DNA from: JAOTVV01 sp039591075
GTDB taxonomy: Bacteria; Gemmatimonadota; Gemmatimonadetes; Gemmatimonadales; GWC2-71-9
Reading direction: 5' to 3'
DNA: 64,000 nucleotides
NCBI GenBank assembly: GCA_039591075.1
Contig: JBDHEI010000006.1
Location: 42,781 to 106,780 of the forward strand
In this document: piece after piece, positions 8,902 through 18,258 of the stretch
Numbering within the stretch: position 1 is the stretch's first letter
How the letters are laid out: each line of letters starts with the position of its first letter
Notes under the pieces: model-generated
What the model was told of the DNA's origin: nothing
Seen by the model: only the letters and a program-made list of their open reading frames with translations
Databases searched by the model: none
Translations under genes and position numbers: made by a program

Positions 8902-9124
8902 GGGCATGGTGTCCCCGCGGGGGGACAAGGGACAGGGGTCGATGACGGGGACCGTGCGGAGAACCTCACGCTAAGCCCTTGTCCTGCAACGGATTGGCAA
9001 TTGCGATCCGGCAGCACCCGTACCCGGTATGGATTGTGCCTCATCTGCGGGTGGAAGGAGGACGCGCCAACGGCCTTTTTCGTCCGAACGAGGCGTCCGT
9101 AGGTGGACGCCGAGGAGCCATGAC

Positions 9125-9781
9125 ATGACCGCAGGGATCGAGGTTCGGCAGCGGGCTCGTCCCGCCACTGCCCAGGGGGCGGTGAGCGCGGAGCGCGAAA
9201 CGCTCCGTGGGGTCGACGATTCTCAGGTGGTGGCGGCCTATCTTGCTGGCAGGCAGCGTGCATTCGACGAGCTGGTCGGTCGATACCAGAAACGGCTGAT
9301 CAATTTCGTCCATCGCACGATCGGCGATCGCGAGCGAGCGGAAGACCTCGTGCAAGAGGTCTTCATTCGCGTGCACCGTCACCTGCACCGCTTCGACCAG
9401 AGCAAGAAGTTTTCGACGTGGATCTATACGATCGCGTCGAATCTCGCCAAGAACGAGCTCCGGAACCGGAGCCGGAGCCCGCTGGTGCTGTTCCAGACCA
9501 TCAAGAAGAACTGGGAGGCCGACCACCGGCCGCTCCAGTTCGAGGACAAGCAGTCTCGCCCCGAAGACCTCTACCGCAAGCGCTATTTGCGGGAGCTGGT
9601 GGAGTGGGCGGTGGCTCAGCTTCCCGAGCATCATCGGGTGGTCTTCGTGTTGCGGGAGCTCGAGGGCAAGACCTACGAGGAGATTGCGGAGATCACGGAC
9701 TGCAATCTTGGTACGGTGAAGAGCCGGCTCAACCGGGCCCGGAATCGATTCGCCCAGATCATCGGGCCACTCCTGGACTGA
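9125..9781 (+). CDS. ECF RNA polymerase sigma factor (RpoE-like)
   Basis: 218 residues from ATG 9125 with GAGGAG seven bases upstream. Region 2 spans about 45-115 ('RAFDELVGRYQKRLINFVHRTIG...AEDLVQEVFIRVHRHLHRF...FSTWIYTIASNLAKNELRN', the -10 recognition and core-binding helices) and region 4 spans about 155-210 ('LPEHHRVVFVLRELEGKTYEEIAEITDCNLGTVKSRLNRAR', helix-turn-helix for -35 binding). A basic N-terminal extension of about 40 residues precedes region 2. A zinc-finger anti-sigma gene follows after 145 bases, suggesting a stress-responsive sigma/anti-sigma module. Confidence 0.92.
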   Translation: MTAGIEVRQRARPATAQGAVSAERETLRGVDDSQVVAAYLAGRQRAFDELVGRYQKRLINFVHRTIGDRERAEDLVQEVFIRVHRHLHRFDQSKKFSTWIYTIASNLAKNELRNRSRSPLVLFQTIKKNWEADHRPLQFEDKQSRPEDLYRKRYLRELVEWAVAQLPEHHRVVFVLRELEGKTYEEIAEITDCNLGTVKSRLNRARNRFAQIIGPLLD

Positions 9782-9807
9782 TCCGCTGCCGCACCTCGCC
9801 AGCCTGA

Positions 9808-9842
9808 GACGGGCCGGGACGGAGACGCCGTTCCGGCCCGTC
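9808..9842 (+). other. Strong hairpin between sigma and anti-sigma genes
   Basis: GACGGGCCGG and CCGGCCCGTC pair perfectly, extended by one G-U pair and ACGG/CCGT, to give about a 15-bp stem with loop AGACG. No T-run follows, so it is not a canonical terminator. It could attenuate or stabilise the mRNA and set the ratio of sigma to anti-sigma. Confidence 0.6.
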
Positions 9843-9926
9843 GTGGCGCACCGACCTACCGTCGCCGGCCTGGAACTTCCCCCGGTGTGCGCCGGTAGAA
9901 CTGGTTGACTCAATCTCGGCAGGCCA

Positions 9927-10439
9927 ATGCGCTGCACAGAGTTTCTGAGACTCTACTCGGACTACCGCGACGCCCGGCTCGCCGATCCTCTCCTGGCGCG
10001 CCGGCTGCGGCGGCATCTGCGGGCGTGCCCACGGTGTATGCGGTACGACGCTCGCGTGTCGCGAGGGGTGACCGTGCTCAAGACCTTCAGCGACCTCGAA
10101 CCGTCGTCCGGTTTTCGGCGCAAGCTGGCGCGGCGGCTGCTGGCCGAACCGATTGCTGCTCCCGAGCCCGTGATGCCCGCGTCAGCGGGCCTCATGATCG
10201 CGCTCATGGCCGCGACTGGAGTGGCGCTGGTGGTGTGGGACCGTGCTTCCACAACCACTGCCGAGTCGCTCCCACCGGCCAGCGCCTCGATTCAGGCCCC
10301 CGTGCCCGCCGTGATCGCGAATCCGGGGATCCCGTTCGTGAGCTTCACGACCCTGTCGGTGCCTCCGTTCGGCGGTGGCTGGCGGACACCTGGCGCGATT
10401 GGCCAGCCGTTCATTTCGCATATCGCCATCGGCCCCTGA
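9927..10439 (+). CDS. Putative zinc-finger anti-sigma factor
   Basis: 170 residues. The N-terminus starts MRC and continues to HLRACPRC (HX3CX2C, about residues 30-37), the zf-HC2/ZAS zinc module that grips sigma region 2 and 4. One transmembrane segment follows ('GLMIALMAATGVALVVW', about 88-104), then a Pro/Ala-rich periplasmic tail with no known sensor domain. Its position downstream of the ECF sigma gene argues that it holds that sigma at the membrane. The signal it senses is unknown. Confidence 0.82.
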   Translation: MRCTEFLRLYSDYRDARLADPLLARRLRRHLRACPRCMRYDARVSRGVTVLKTFSDLEPSSGFRRKLARRLLAEPIAAPEPVMPASAGLMIALMAATGVALVVWDRASTTTAESLPPASASIQAPVPAVIANPGIPFVSFTTLSVPPFGGGWRTPGAIGQPFISHIAIGP

Positions 10440-10487
10440 GCCACCAGGCTTTCTTCGCCTTTCCACCATCGGTAACTTCCGCCACGT

Positions 10488-11540
10488 ATGGCGGCCTCCC
10501 TCTCGTTCGACACCGCACACAGCCGGATTCGGCAGGGTGAGATCGCTCGGGCCTACTACCTGACCGGGGCCGAGTACATCCTCAAGGATGACCTCGTTTC
10601 CCTGCTCGTCGAGCACGTCGTGGACCCGGGCACTCGGGACTTCAACGTCGATGTCCGGCAGGCGAGCGACCTGGACGGCGAGACCTTCCACGCACTCGTC
10701 GAGACGCCGCCGATGATGGCCGATCGGAGAGTTGTGGTCGTCCGGAACGTCGAGCAGTGGCGTAAGAACAGCAAAGTGTGGCAGGTGGTCGAACGCTACC
10801 TCGGTAGTCCCTCCCCGACGACCGTGCTCGTCCTGGTCCTCGGGGCCGAGGCCAAGCTGCAGGCGGGAATCGCGCGACTGGCGGCCCACGTCAAAGTGGA
10901 CCCACTCCCGCCCACCCGACTCACGAAATGGGTGGTGGCCCGGGCAAAACGCGCTGGCGTGCAGCTTGCCCCACGGGCGCTGGACCACCTGCTCGCCGTG
11001 GTGGGGAACGACCTGGCACAGCTCGGGATGGAGCTCGAAAAGCTCGCCTCGGCGGGCGCCGCCGGCGAGGTGGACGCAGAGACCGTGGAGCAGTTCGTGG
11101 GCGTCCGCCGAGGCGAGACTGGAACCGACTGGGTGGCCGCCGTGCTGTCGCGGGATGCCGCGAAGGCAACCGACATGCTGCCTGGCGTGTTGTCGGCGTC
11201 CGGTGTCAGCGGGGTGCGACTCATTGGCGCGATGGGGATGGCGTTGGTCGGCCTTCGCATTGCGCGCCGGGCGCTCGACAAGGGAACATCAAAGCGCACA
11301 GTGCGGGATGATCTCGAGCGCCAGGTTCGGGCGGCGCGATTGTTCAGCCTCCCGAACTGGAAAGCCGCGGCCGCATCCTGGGCCGGGGCTGCGGAGCGCT
11401 GGGGCGCAGACGAGATCGACGACGCCATCACGGCCGCCGCAGCGGCGGACCGGGCGCTCAAGTCCACGACGATTGCCGATGAGGCGAGCATTCTCACCGA
11501 TTTCGTGCTCACGACGAGCATCCGAAAGGTGGCAGCATGA
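10488..11540 (+). CDS. holA: DNA polymerase III subunit delta
   Basis: 350 residues. The N-terminal AAA-like region 'YYLTGAEYILKDDLVSLLVEHVVDPGTRDFNVD' and 'PPMMADRRVVVVRN' are the HolA signatures used to wrench open the sliding clamp, followed by the C-terminal helical collar. HolA delivers the DnaN clamp encoded elsewhere in this window. The stop overlaps the start of the next gene (ATGA). Confidence 0.9.
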   Translation: MAASLSFDTAHSRIRQGEIARAYYLTGAEYILKDDLVSLLVEHVVDPGTRDFNVDVRQASDLDGETFHALVETPPMMADRRVVVVRNVEQWRKNSKVWQVVERYLGSPSPTTVLVLVLGAEAKLQAGIARLAAHVKVDPLPPTRLTKWVVARAKRAGVQLAPRALDHLLAVVGNDLAQLGMELEKLASAGAAGEVDAETVEQFVGVRRGETGTDWVAAVLSRDAAKATDMLPGVLSASGVSGVRLIGAMGMALVGLRIARRALDKGTSKRTVRDDLERQVRAARLFSLPNWKAAAASWAGAAERWGADEIDDAITAAAAADRALKSTTIADEASILTDFVLTTSIRKVAA

Positions 11541-12361
11541 GATGGATGTTGGTGGTGCTGGCGTGCATCGGTGTCGCCCGCCCGATCGCGGCACAAGACG
11601 ACTCCCTGCTGACCGCGGCGGTCCAGCTCGCGACTGAGGGCCAGGGTGATTCCGCTCGCGCGATGGTGCAGCGGCGTCTCGCCGCCCTCTCGCCGTCGGA
11701 CTCGCTCTATCCGCAGGTCCTGTACGTGTCGGGCGTCGTGGCCCGTGAAGCCGGCACGGCGATGACGAGTTTTCGCCGTGTCAGTATCGAGTTCCCGGGT
11801 TCCGCGTGGGCGGACCGTGCCTTGCTTCGGCTATCACAGCTCTCCTACGCCTCCGGCGACATGGCGGCGGCACTCCGAGCGGCCCAGCAAGTCTTGTCGG
11901 ATTACCCCTTGAGTACCATCAGGGCCGAGGCCGCGTTCTGGTCCGGTCGCGCCCAGCTGGAATTGGGGAATGCCGCAGAGGGTTGTCGGCTCCTGACCGA
12001 CGCTCAACAGGGCGCGGTGGACGATGTCGAGCTGGCCAATCGCGTGCAGTATCACCTCCAGCGGTGTGAGGCGGTGCTAGCCGGGACGGACCCCTCCCGT
12101 GCTCAGCCGCAGGCCCCGGCACGCCCGGCCCAACGCGTGATCTACAGCGTCCAGGTTGCGGCCGTCGGTACGGCCGTGGCCGCCGACGAGCTGATGCGAG
12201 CGCTCCGCGCCGACGGCTACGACCCGCATGTCGTTCGGGCAGAGGATGGGCTCTTCCGGGTCCGGGTCGGCCGGTTCCCGATCCGGGACGAGGCGCAGCG
12301 CATTGCGAACGACCTCAAGCGTCGCCGCGGTGGCAGTCCGTTCGTCGTGGAGGAACAGTGA
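11537..12361 (+). CDS. Exported TPR and SPOR-domain protein
   Basis: 274 residues with a Sec signal peptide (cleavage near PIAAQ). About residues 30-170 are TPR-like repeats ('PGSAWADRALLRLSQLSYASGDMAAALRAAQQVLSDYP') as in YbgF/CpoB. About residues 195-270 form a SPOR domain ('YSVQVAAVGTAVAADELMRALRADGYDPHVV'), which binds denuded peptidoglycan at the septum. A role in cell-division-linked envelope work is inferred. It overlaps holA upstream and mutS downstream by four bases each. Confidence 0.85.
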   Translation: MRWMLVVLACIGVARPIAAQDDSLLTAAVQLATEGQGDSARAMVQRRLAALSPSDSLYPQVLYVSGVVAREAGTAMTSFRRVSIEFPGSAWADRALLRLSQLSYASGDMAAALRAAQQVLSDYPLSTIRAEAAFWSGRAQLELGNAAEGCRLLTDAQQGAVDDVELANRVQYHLQRCEAVLAGTDPSRAQPQAPARPAQRVIYSVQVAAVGTAVAADELMRALRADGYDPHVVRAEDGLFRVRVGRFPIRDEAQRIANDLKRRRGGSPFVVEEQ

Positions 12362-14958
12362 CGCGGAAGGCGCCGACTGGCACGCCCGCCGACACGCCGC
12401 TGATGCAGCAGTATCGGACCATCAAAGCACGTCACCGCGATGCGGTGCTGTTTTTCCGCATGGGGGACTTCTACGAGATGTTCCTTGAGGACGCCGAGCT
12501 CGCCGCACGGGAGCTTGGTCTCGCGCTCACCATGCGGAACAATGGCGCCGCGGCCAACGTCCCCCTCGCCGGTGTTCCCGTCAAAGCTGCCGGCGAGTAC
12601 CTGCGCCGCCTGGTCGAGTCGGGCCACCGTGTGGCAATCTGTGAACAGGTCGAAGACCCGAAGCATGCTAAAGGTCTGGTGCGTCGGGAGGTGGTCGAAG
12701 TCGTCAGCCCGGGCGCGGTCCTCGCCCATGATTGGCTGGACAGTGCCCGCAACAACTTCTTGGTCGCCTTGAATCCGGGCGAGCGGACGGGGGTCGCCGC
12801 GATCGACCTCTCGACGGGCGAGTTCATCGTCGAGACTGTGGACGCCGATGAGCTCGCATCCACCATCGCGCGGTACGATCCTCGTGAGATCGTCGTGCCG
12901 GACGACGGCGCCCTTCCGTCGGCCGTCGCGAATGTCGTGGTGACCACACGCGAGGCGTGGGACTTCGATCCCGCGCACGCGGCCGAGGACCTCGCTCGAC
13001 ACTACGGTATGCGCGGCCTCGAGGGACTCGGCATCACCGAGGCCGACCACCCAGCGCTCGGCGCGGCCGGCGCCCTCCTCCGTTATGCCAGCGAGCTGCA
13101 GCCGGTGGGACTGCCTCCGCTCACGCACCCCACGGTGCGCCGGGTCGGCGACACCATGCCGTTGGACGAAATGACCCGGCGCAACTTGGAGCTCGTCGAG
13201 CCGCTCCGACCCGGAGACCGGGGGGTCACGCTCCTCGAGGTCATCGACCGCACGGTCACGCCGATGGGCGCGCGCCTGCTCCGCCAGTGGCTGTTGGCGC
13301 CCCTCCGTGCCGTGGACCGAATTCGGGAGCGGCTCGATGCTGTCAGCCTCCTTGTCGAGGACCAGCCCGGACGGGAGCGGATGCGGGAGGCGCTCGACGG
13401 TGTGCGCGACATCGAGCGCCTCGTCAATCGCGCCGCCGCGCACCGCGCAACACCGCGGGACCTCGGCGCATTGCGCGACTCCCTGCGCCGCCTGCCGGAT
13501 GTGAAGAGCGCCCTGGACGGGCTCAGGACGCGCGAAGCCAGCACCCGACTGGAACGACATGCCACGGAGTTCGACCTCCTCACCGACCTAGCGGACCTCA
13601 TGTCGCGGACGTTGGTCGACGAGCCTCCGGCGGCGCTGGGCGATCGTGACACTGTTCGCGTGGGGGCGGACTCCGAGCTGGACGAGGCTCGCGATCTCCG
13701 CGACGGCGGAAAGCGCCACATCGCAGGTATCCAGGCCACCGAACGGGAGCGAACCGGCATTCCGTCCCTCAAGGTCGGGTACAACAAGGTCTTCGGGTAC
13801 TACATCGAGGTGACGAAGAGCCACCGGCGGGCCGTGCCCGAGCACTATGAGCGGAGGCAGACGCTGACCAACGCCGAACGCTACGTGACCCCGGAGCTCA
13901 AGGAGTACGAGGCACGGGTCCTGGGAGCGGAGGAACGGACCCTCGCGCGGGAACGGGAGATCGTCGACGAGCTGTGCGACGCGGTGGCCACCCGTCTCGG
14001 GCGCGTGCGCCACATGGCCCGCGCCGTGGCCGCGCTCGACGTCTTTGCCGCGCTCGCCGAGACGGCCGTGCGGCAGCGGTACGCCCGCCCGACTGTCGTC
14101 GACGGCATGGAGCTGGACCTCCGCGGCTGTCGGCATCCCGTGGTCGAGCGTATGCTGCCGCCGGGGAAGTTCATCCCCAACGACATCCGCCTGGATGCAG
14201 CGGCCCGCGTCATGCTGCTCACCGGGCCCAACATGGCTGGCAAGTCGACGGTGCTCAGACAGACCGGTCAGACCGTCATCCTTGCGCAGATCGGTTCCTT
14301 CGTTCCCGCGGACGCCGCGACTGTCGGCATCGTCGACCGCGTGTTCACTCGGGTCGGGGCCAGCGACAGCCTTGGCCGAGGGCAGAGCACCTTCATGGTC
14401 GAGATGAACGAGACCAGCTCGATCCTGCACGGGGCCTCCGCCCGAAGTCTCGTTCTCCTGGACGAGATTGGCCGGGGAACGGCGACGTACGACGGCGTGG
14501 CGATCGCGTGGGCGGTGACGGAGTACTTGCACGATCGCATCGGCTGCAAGACCATCTTCGCCACGCATTACCACGAGCTCACCCAGCTCACCGAGGAGTT
14601 GCAGCACGCGAGGAACTTCAACGTCACGGTCCGTGAGACCGGAGAGGACATCGTCTTCCTCCACCGCCTCGAGCCTGGAGGCGCCGACCGCTCCTACGGC
14701 ATCCATGTCGGTCGGCTGGCCGGATTGCCGCCAGTGGTCGTCAGCCGAGCCCAGGAGATCCTCGGCCTCCTGGAGGCTGGCCATCACGTGGCGGGCGAGA
14801 GGCCACCCCCCACCGCCGACGCCGGCCAACTCACCCTGTTTCAGCCGAGGGCGCATCCGGTGCTCGACGAACTCCGGGCCCTGGAGCCGGATGCGATGAC
14901 TCCGCTCGAAGCCCTGAGTCGACTGGCAGAACTCAAGCGTCGAATCGAGGGGACCTGA
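12358..14958 (+). CDS. mutS: DNA mismatch repair protein MutS
   Basis: 866 residues from GTG 12358 (GTGA overlap with the preceding stop). The mismatch-reading Phe-X-Glu motif is in 'GDFYEMFLEDA' near the N-terminus. The ATPase has Walker A GPNMAGKST (about 623-631), 'STFMVEMNETSSILHGAS', Walker B 'LVLLDEIGRGT' and 'FATHYHEL'. This is the MutS1 repair form, with length typical of bacteria. No mutL lies within the window. Confidence 0.97.
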   Translation: MTRKAPTGTPADTPLMQQYRTIKARHRDAVLFFRMGDFYEMFLEDAELAARELGLALTMRNNGAAANVPLAGVPVKAAGEYLRRLVESGHRVAICEQVEDPKHAKGLVRREVVEVVSPGAVLAHDWLDSARNNFLVALNPGERTGVAAIDLSTGEFIVETVDADELASTIARYDPREIVVPDDGALPSAVANVVVTTREAWDFDPAHAAEDLARHYGMRGLEGLGITEADHPALGAAGALLRYASELQPVGLPPLTHPTVRRVGDTMPLDEMTRRNLELVEPLRPGDRGVTLLEVIDRTVTPMGARLLRQWLLAPLRAVDRIRERLDAVSLLVEDQPGRERMREALDGVRDIERLVNRAAAHRATPRDLGALRDSLRRLPDVKSALDGLRTREASTRLERHATEFDLLTDLADLMSRTLVDEPPAALGDRDTVRVGADSELDEARDLRDGGKRHIAGIQATERERTGIPSLKVGYNKVFGYYIEVTKSHRRAVPEHYERRQTLTNAERYVTPELKEYEARVLGAEERTLAREREIVDELCDAVATRLGRVRHMARAVAALDVFAALAETAVRQRYARPTVVDGMELDLRGCRHPVVERMLPPGKFIPNDIRLDAAARVMLLTGPNMAGKSTVLRQTGQTVILAQIGSFVPADAATVGIVDRVFTRVGASDSLGRGQSTFMVEMNETSSILHGASARSLVLLDEIGRGTATYDGVAIAWAVTEYLHDRIGCKTIFATHYHELTQLTEELQHARNFNVTVRETGEDIVFLHRLEPGGADRSYGIHVGRLAGLPPVVVSRAQEILGLLEAGHHVAGERPPPTADAGQLTLFQPRAHPVLDELRALEPDAMTPLEALSRLAELKRRIEGT

Positions 14959-14960
14959 GC

Positions 14961-15338
14961 ATGCGATACTGCTGGACCGTCCCACTCCTCGTCATGGCAT
15001 GCGGTGGGGGCGACCGCACGACGACGGCGAACGATGTCGCCGAGCGCGGGTTCGAGCCGCCGGTCGTTACCAACGCCGAACCTCCTATCGCCTACCCGGT
15101 CGCCGTGTACCAACAAGGGATTGAAGGAACGGTCATCCTGCGCCTGTTCGTGGACGAGCGTGGCGCGCTGGTCACCGATTCCACACGAATTGCCGAAGGC
15201 AGTGGCAACGCCGCGCTCGACTCCGCTGCGCTTGCCGGCGTGGCCGCCATGCGATTCGCCCCGGCGCGTCGGGACAACGCCCCGGTTGCCACGGCTTTCC
15301 TTCAGCCCGTGCATTTCCGACTCCCGGACGGCTCCTAG
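14961..15338 (+). CDS. TonB C-terminal-domain lipoprotein
   Basis: 125 residues with lipobox LVMAC (Cys14), then a single TonB-like fold: 'PIAYPVAVYQQGIEGTVILRLFVDERGALVTDSTRIAEGSG..ALDSAALAGVAAMRFAPAR'. This is the energy-transducer C-terminal domain without the inner-membrane helix and Pro-rich linker, so it cannot act as a classical TonB. It begins two bases after the mutS stop. Confidence 0.82.
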   Translation: MRYCWTVPLLVMACGGGDRTTTANDVAERGFEPPVVTNAEPPIAYPVAVYQQGIEGTVILRLFVDERGALVTDSTRIAEGSGNAALDSAALAGVAAMRFAPARRDNAPVATAFLQPVHFRLPDGS

Positions 15339-15351
15339 CCCAGAGGTCTCT

Positions 15352-16740
15352 GTGTCCAAACGACATCTACGCCCCTACGCGGATGTGCTGGAGACGATCG
15401 GCTGGACGCCTCTGATCCGGTTGAACGCGGTCACGGCGGGGATCCGAACCCCCGTCTACGGGAAGGCCGAATTCTTCAACCCGGGCGGGTCGGTGAAAGA
15501 CCGGATCGGCCTGGCCATCATCGAGGATGCCGAACGGCGCGGCGAACTCAAGCCGGGTGGCACCATCGTCGAGGGCACGTCGGGAAACACGGGCGTAGGC
15601 CTTGCGCTCGCGGCGGCGCTCAAAGGCTACCGCTGCATCTTTACGATGCCTGACAAGATGTCACAGGAGAAGGTGCGCCTGCTCCGCGCCTTCGGGGCGG
15701 AAGTCATCATTACGCCGACCGCGGTGCCCCCCGACCATCCCGAAAACTACGTGATGAAGGCCAAGGCGATCGCGGCACAGACACCGAACGCCGTCCTCGC
15801 CAATCAGTTCTACAACCAGGTCAATCCAGAGGCCCACTATCGCACCACGGGACCAGAATTGTGGGAGCAGACCGAGGGTCGCATCACGCACTTCGTCGGC
15901 GGGGCGGGCACAGGTGGCACGATGAGCGGCGCGGGCCGCTATCTCAAGGAGCAGAACCCGGCCGTCACGATCGTCGTGGCCGAGCCCGAAGGATCGATCT
16001 TCGCCGAGTATCGCCGAACCGGGGTCGTCGCCCAGGGGTCTCCGTACAAAGTCGAGGGAATCGGCGGCGACAAGATTCCCGGTGCGCTCCACTTCGACTA
16101 CATCGACGAGTTCCTCACCGTCAGCGACCGGGACGCGTTCCACATGGCCCGACGCATCACGCGGGAAGAGGGGCTCTTCGTGGGCGGCTCTACGGGCCTG
16201 ATCGTCTGCGCTGCTCTCCAGATCGCCCGCCAGGTTGACGATCCGAACGCGTGTGTGGTCGCGATTCTCTGCGATACCGGAGAACGCTATCTCTCAAAAG
16301 TCTTCAACGACGAGTGGCTGCGGGAGAACCAGATGCTGGAAATCGAGGTCGTCACCGCCGCTCGGCTCCTTGCCGCAAAGGATGAGCCGGCACCCGCGCT
16401 CGTCACCGTGACCCCGGCCCAGACTGCACGGCAGGCGCTCAATCTGATGGAAACCTATGACGTATCCCAACTGCCGATCGTCGAGGGCGGCGCGTGCGTC
16501 GGCTCCGTGACCGAAGGGACCCTCATGGCCCGCGCCATCGCGCAACCCGCGATGCTCGACCGACAAGTTCGCGACATCATGGATCCTCCGTATCCGATCG
16601 TCGACGAGACGCTTCCCCTCGACCGGTTTGCGGATCTCCTGTCCCGAGAATCGCCCGCAGTGCTCGTCAGCCGCGGCGAAGATCTCATCGGAATCGTCAC
16701 GAGGTACGACGTGCTGCATCAAATGGCGGGTATCAGATGA
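15352..16740 (+). CDS. Cystathionine beta-synthase (PLP domain plus CBS pair)
   Basis: 462 residues from GTG 15352 (AGAGGT upstream); longer frames run through the previous gene. The first 320 residues are a fold-type II PLP enzyme: 'FFNPGGSVKDR' with Schiff-base Lys49, 'EGTSGNTGVGLA' phosphate/substrate loop, and 'GGAGTGGTMSG'. A C-terminal pair of CBS motifs ('TARQALNLMETYDVSQLPIVEGG' and 'DRFADLLSRESPAVLVSRGEDLIGIVTRYDVL') follows, likely regulatory. The layout distinguishes it from plain cysteine synthase; use of homocysteine plus serine is inferred. Confidence 0.88.
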   Translation: MSKRHLRPYADVLETIGWTPLIRLNAVTAGIRTPVYGKAEFFNPGGSVKDRIGLAIIEDAERRGELKPGGTIVEGTSGNTGVGLALAAALKGYRCIFTMPDKMSQEKVRLLRAFGAEVIITPTAVPPDHPENYVMKAKAIAAQTPNAVLANQFYNQVNPEAHYRTTGPELWEQTEGRITHFVGGAGTGGTMSGAGRYLKEQNPAVTIVVAEPEGSIFAEYRRTGVVAQGSPYKVEGIGGDKIPGALHFDYIDEFLTVSDRDAFHMARRITREEGLFVGGSTGLIVCAALQIARQVDDPNACVVAILCDTGERYLSKVFNDEWLRENQMLEIEVVTAARLLAAKDEPAPALVTVTPAQTARQALNLMETYDVSQLPIVEGGACVGSVTEGTLMARAIAQPAMLDRQVRDIMDPPYPIVDETLPLDRFADLLSRESPAVLVSRGEDLIGIVTRYDVLHQMAGIR

Positions 16741-16789
16741 CTCCGTGCGACTGGGAAGCTCGCCCGACCTCCTTGCAGGCCTTCAGGCC

Positions 16790-17212
16790 GTGACCGACCC
16801 ACACCGGACACCGGCCGGCGGCCCACATTTCCTCCTGTCCGCCGAGGCGATGTTCTCGGCCGCCCACACGCTGCCGGGCGTACCGATGTGCGAGCGGATG
16901 CACGGCCACAACTGGAGGGTACGCGTGACGGTACGGGTCGCGCAGACCCACCTGGATGCCGTGGGAATGGCGGTCGACTTCCGCGCCATCGAGCGTACCG
17001 CCCGGGACGCAGTCGCCGACTTCGAGCACGCCCACCTCAACGAGCTAGAACCGTTTCAGGAACGCCCACCGACCGCCGAGCGGGTTGCCCAGGTCGTCTG
17101 CGGCCGGGTCACGCGACGGCTCGTGGACATCGCCCCCGCGGCCACGGTGGAGGAAGTGGAGGTGTGGGAACTGCCACAATACCGTGTGAGCTATCGGCCG
17201 GGACCAGTATGA
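16790..17212 (+). CDS. queD: 6-carboxytetrahydropterin synthase QueD
   Basis: 140 residues. Zinc ligands His26, His38 and His40 lie in 'FSAAHTLPG' and 'CERMHGHNW', with the catalytic Cys34; 'GMAVDF' and 'DFEHAHLNE' complete the family pattern. It converts dihydroneopterin triphosphate to CPH4, the second step of 7-deazaguanine (queuosine/preQ0) synthesis. No other queuosine gene is nearby. GTG 16790 gives a usual length; GTG 16745 is an alternative start. Confidence 0.88.
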   Translation: MTDPHRTPAGGPHFLLSAEAMFSAAHTLPGVPMCERMHGHNWRVRVTVRVAQTHLDAVGMAVDFRAIERTARDAVADFEHAHLNELEPFQERPPTAERVAQVVCGRVTRRLVDIAPAATVEEVEVWELPQYRVSYRPGPV

Positions 17213-18246
17213 TCCGCGTCGTCGTGCTGACGGGAGGATCCACTCCCGAGCGGGATGTCGCACTGGCTGGAGCCTCGCAAGTGGTTGGAGCCCTCCGACG
17301 TCGGGGATACGACGTGACGGTGGTCGACACGGTCACGGGCCCGCTGTCGGCCCGGGAGGAGCGCGAGTTGCTGCGGCCGGAGGTTGGCACGGCCCCTCCG
17401 TCCGCCGAGGCGCTGCGGGAACTCGCCGCCAGGGAACTCGGTGACGCCCTCACGACACTGCCGGTCCTGCAGAGCACCGGGCTGGTGTTTCCGGTGCTGC
17501 ACGGCCGGCAAGGTGAGGGCGGTGAAGTCCAGTCGCTCCTCGAGCGCGCCGGCATTCCCTACGCGGGGAGCGACCCCGACGGCAGCGCCCTCGCCATGGA
17601 CAAGGACCGGGCCAAGCACCGGTTTGGCGAAGCCGGGGTGCCGACCCCGGCATGGCACATGTGGCCCGCCGACGACACGGCCATTGCCGGACTGGGCATG
17701 CCGGTCGTGGTCAAGCCATCGAAGGTGGGTTCGACCGTCGGGCTGACGGTCGTGCAGTCCCTCGACGGCATTGCCCCAGCCGTGACCGAAGCGTTCCGCT
17801 TCGATGATCAGGTGCTCGTTGAGGCCTTTGTTGCAGGGCGCGAGTTCACAGTCGGCGTCCTCGGCAATCGGGCTCTCGCCGTGGGGGAGATCATCCCCAA
17901 CCACGAGATCTTCGATTACGAATGCAAGTACACGCCCGGCATGACGCAGGAGATCTTTCCCGCGGACCTGCCCGACCAGCACGCCCATCGCATGCAGGAG
18001 TTGGCCCGGTCCGCGCACCAGGCACTGGGCCTTCGGGATTTCTCTCGAATTGACTTCCGCCTGGGAGTTGACGACGTCCCCTACTGCCTCGAGGCAAACA
18101 CGCTCCCTGGCTTGACGCGTACCAGCCTGCTGCCGCAATCGGCCGCTGCGGTCGGGATCCCATTCGACGACCTGTGCGACCGGATCTGCCGACTGGTGCT
18201 CGCCCGTATCCCTGCCCGGAACAAAGCCCGGGCAGAGGGGATGTAA
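17209..18246 (+). CDS. ddl: D-alanine--D-alanine ligase
   Basis: 345 residues, starting at ATG 17209 with ATGA overlap to queD. ATP-grasp enzyme joining two D-Ala residues for peptidoglycan. Visible motifs are 'VVVLTGGSTPERDVALAGA' (N-terminal), 'VFPVLHGRQGEGGEVQSLLE', 'PVVVKPSKVGSTVGL', 'FSRIDFRLGVDDVPYCLEANTLPGLT' with Mg ligands, and 'SLLPQSAAAVGI'. All key residues are present. Confidence 0.95.
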   Translation: MIRVVVLTGGSTPERDVALAGASQVVGALRRRGYDVTVVDTVTGPLSAREERELLRPEVGTAPPSAEALRELAARELGDALTTLPVLQSTGLVFPVLHGRQGEGGEVQSLLERAGIPYAGSDPDGSALAMDKDRAKHRFGEAGVPTPAWHMWPADDTAIAGLGMPVVVKPSKVGSTVGLTVVQSLDGIAPAVTEAFRFDDQVLVEAFVAGREFTVGVLGNRALAVGEIIPNHEIFDYECKYTPGMTQEIFPADLPDQHAHRMQELARSAHQALGLRDFSRIDFRLGVDDVPYCLEANTLPGLTRTSLLPQSAAAVGIPFDDLCDRICRLVLARIPARNKARAEGM

Positions 18247-18258
18247 CTTCTAGAGAGC

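Noticed and set aside
12217..14985. Two long minus-strand frames opposite mutS
   Set aside because: mutS is complete with all motifs; the antisense frames lack ribosome sites and recognisable features.
15004..15351. N-terminal extension of cystathionine beta-synthase
   Set aside because: The region is occupied by the TonB-like lipoprotein in another frame; the extension encodes no conserved residues and the GTG 15352 has its own ribosome site.
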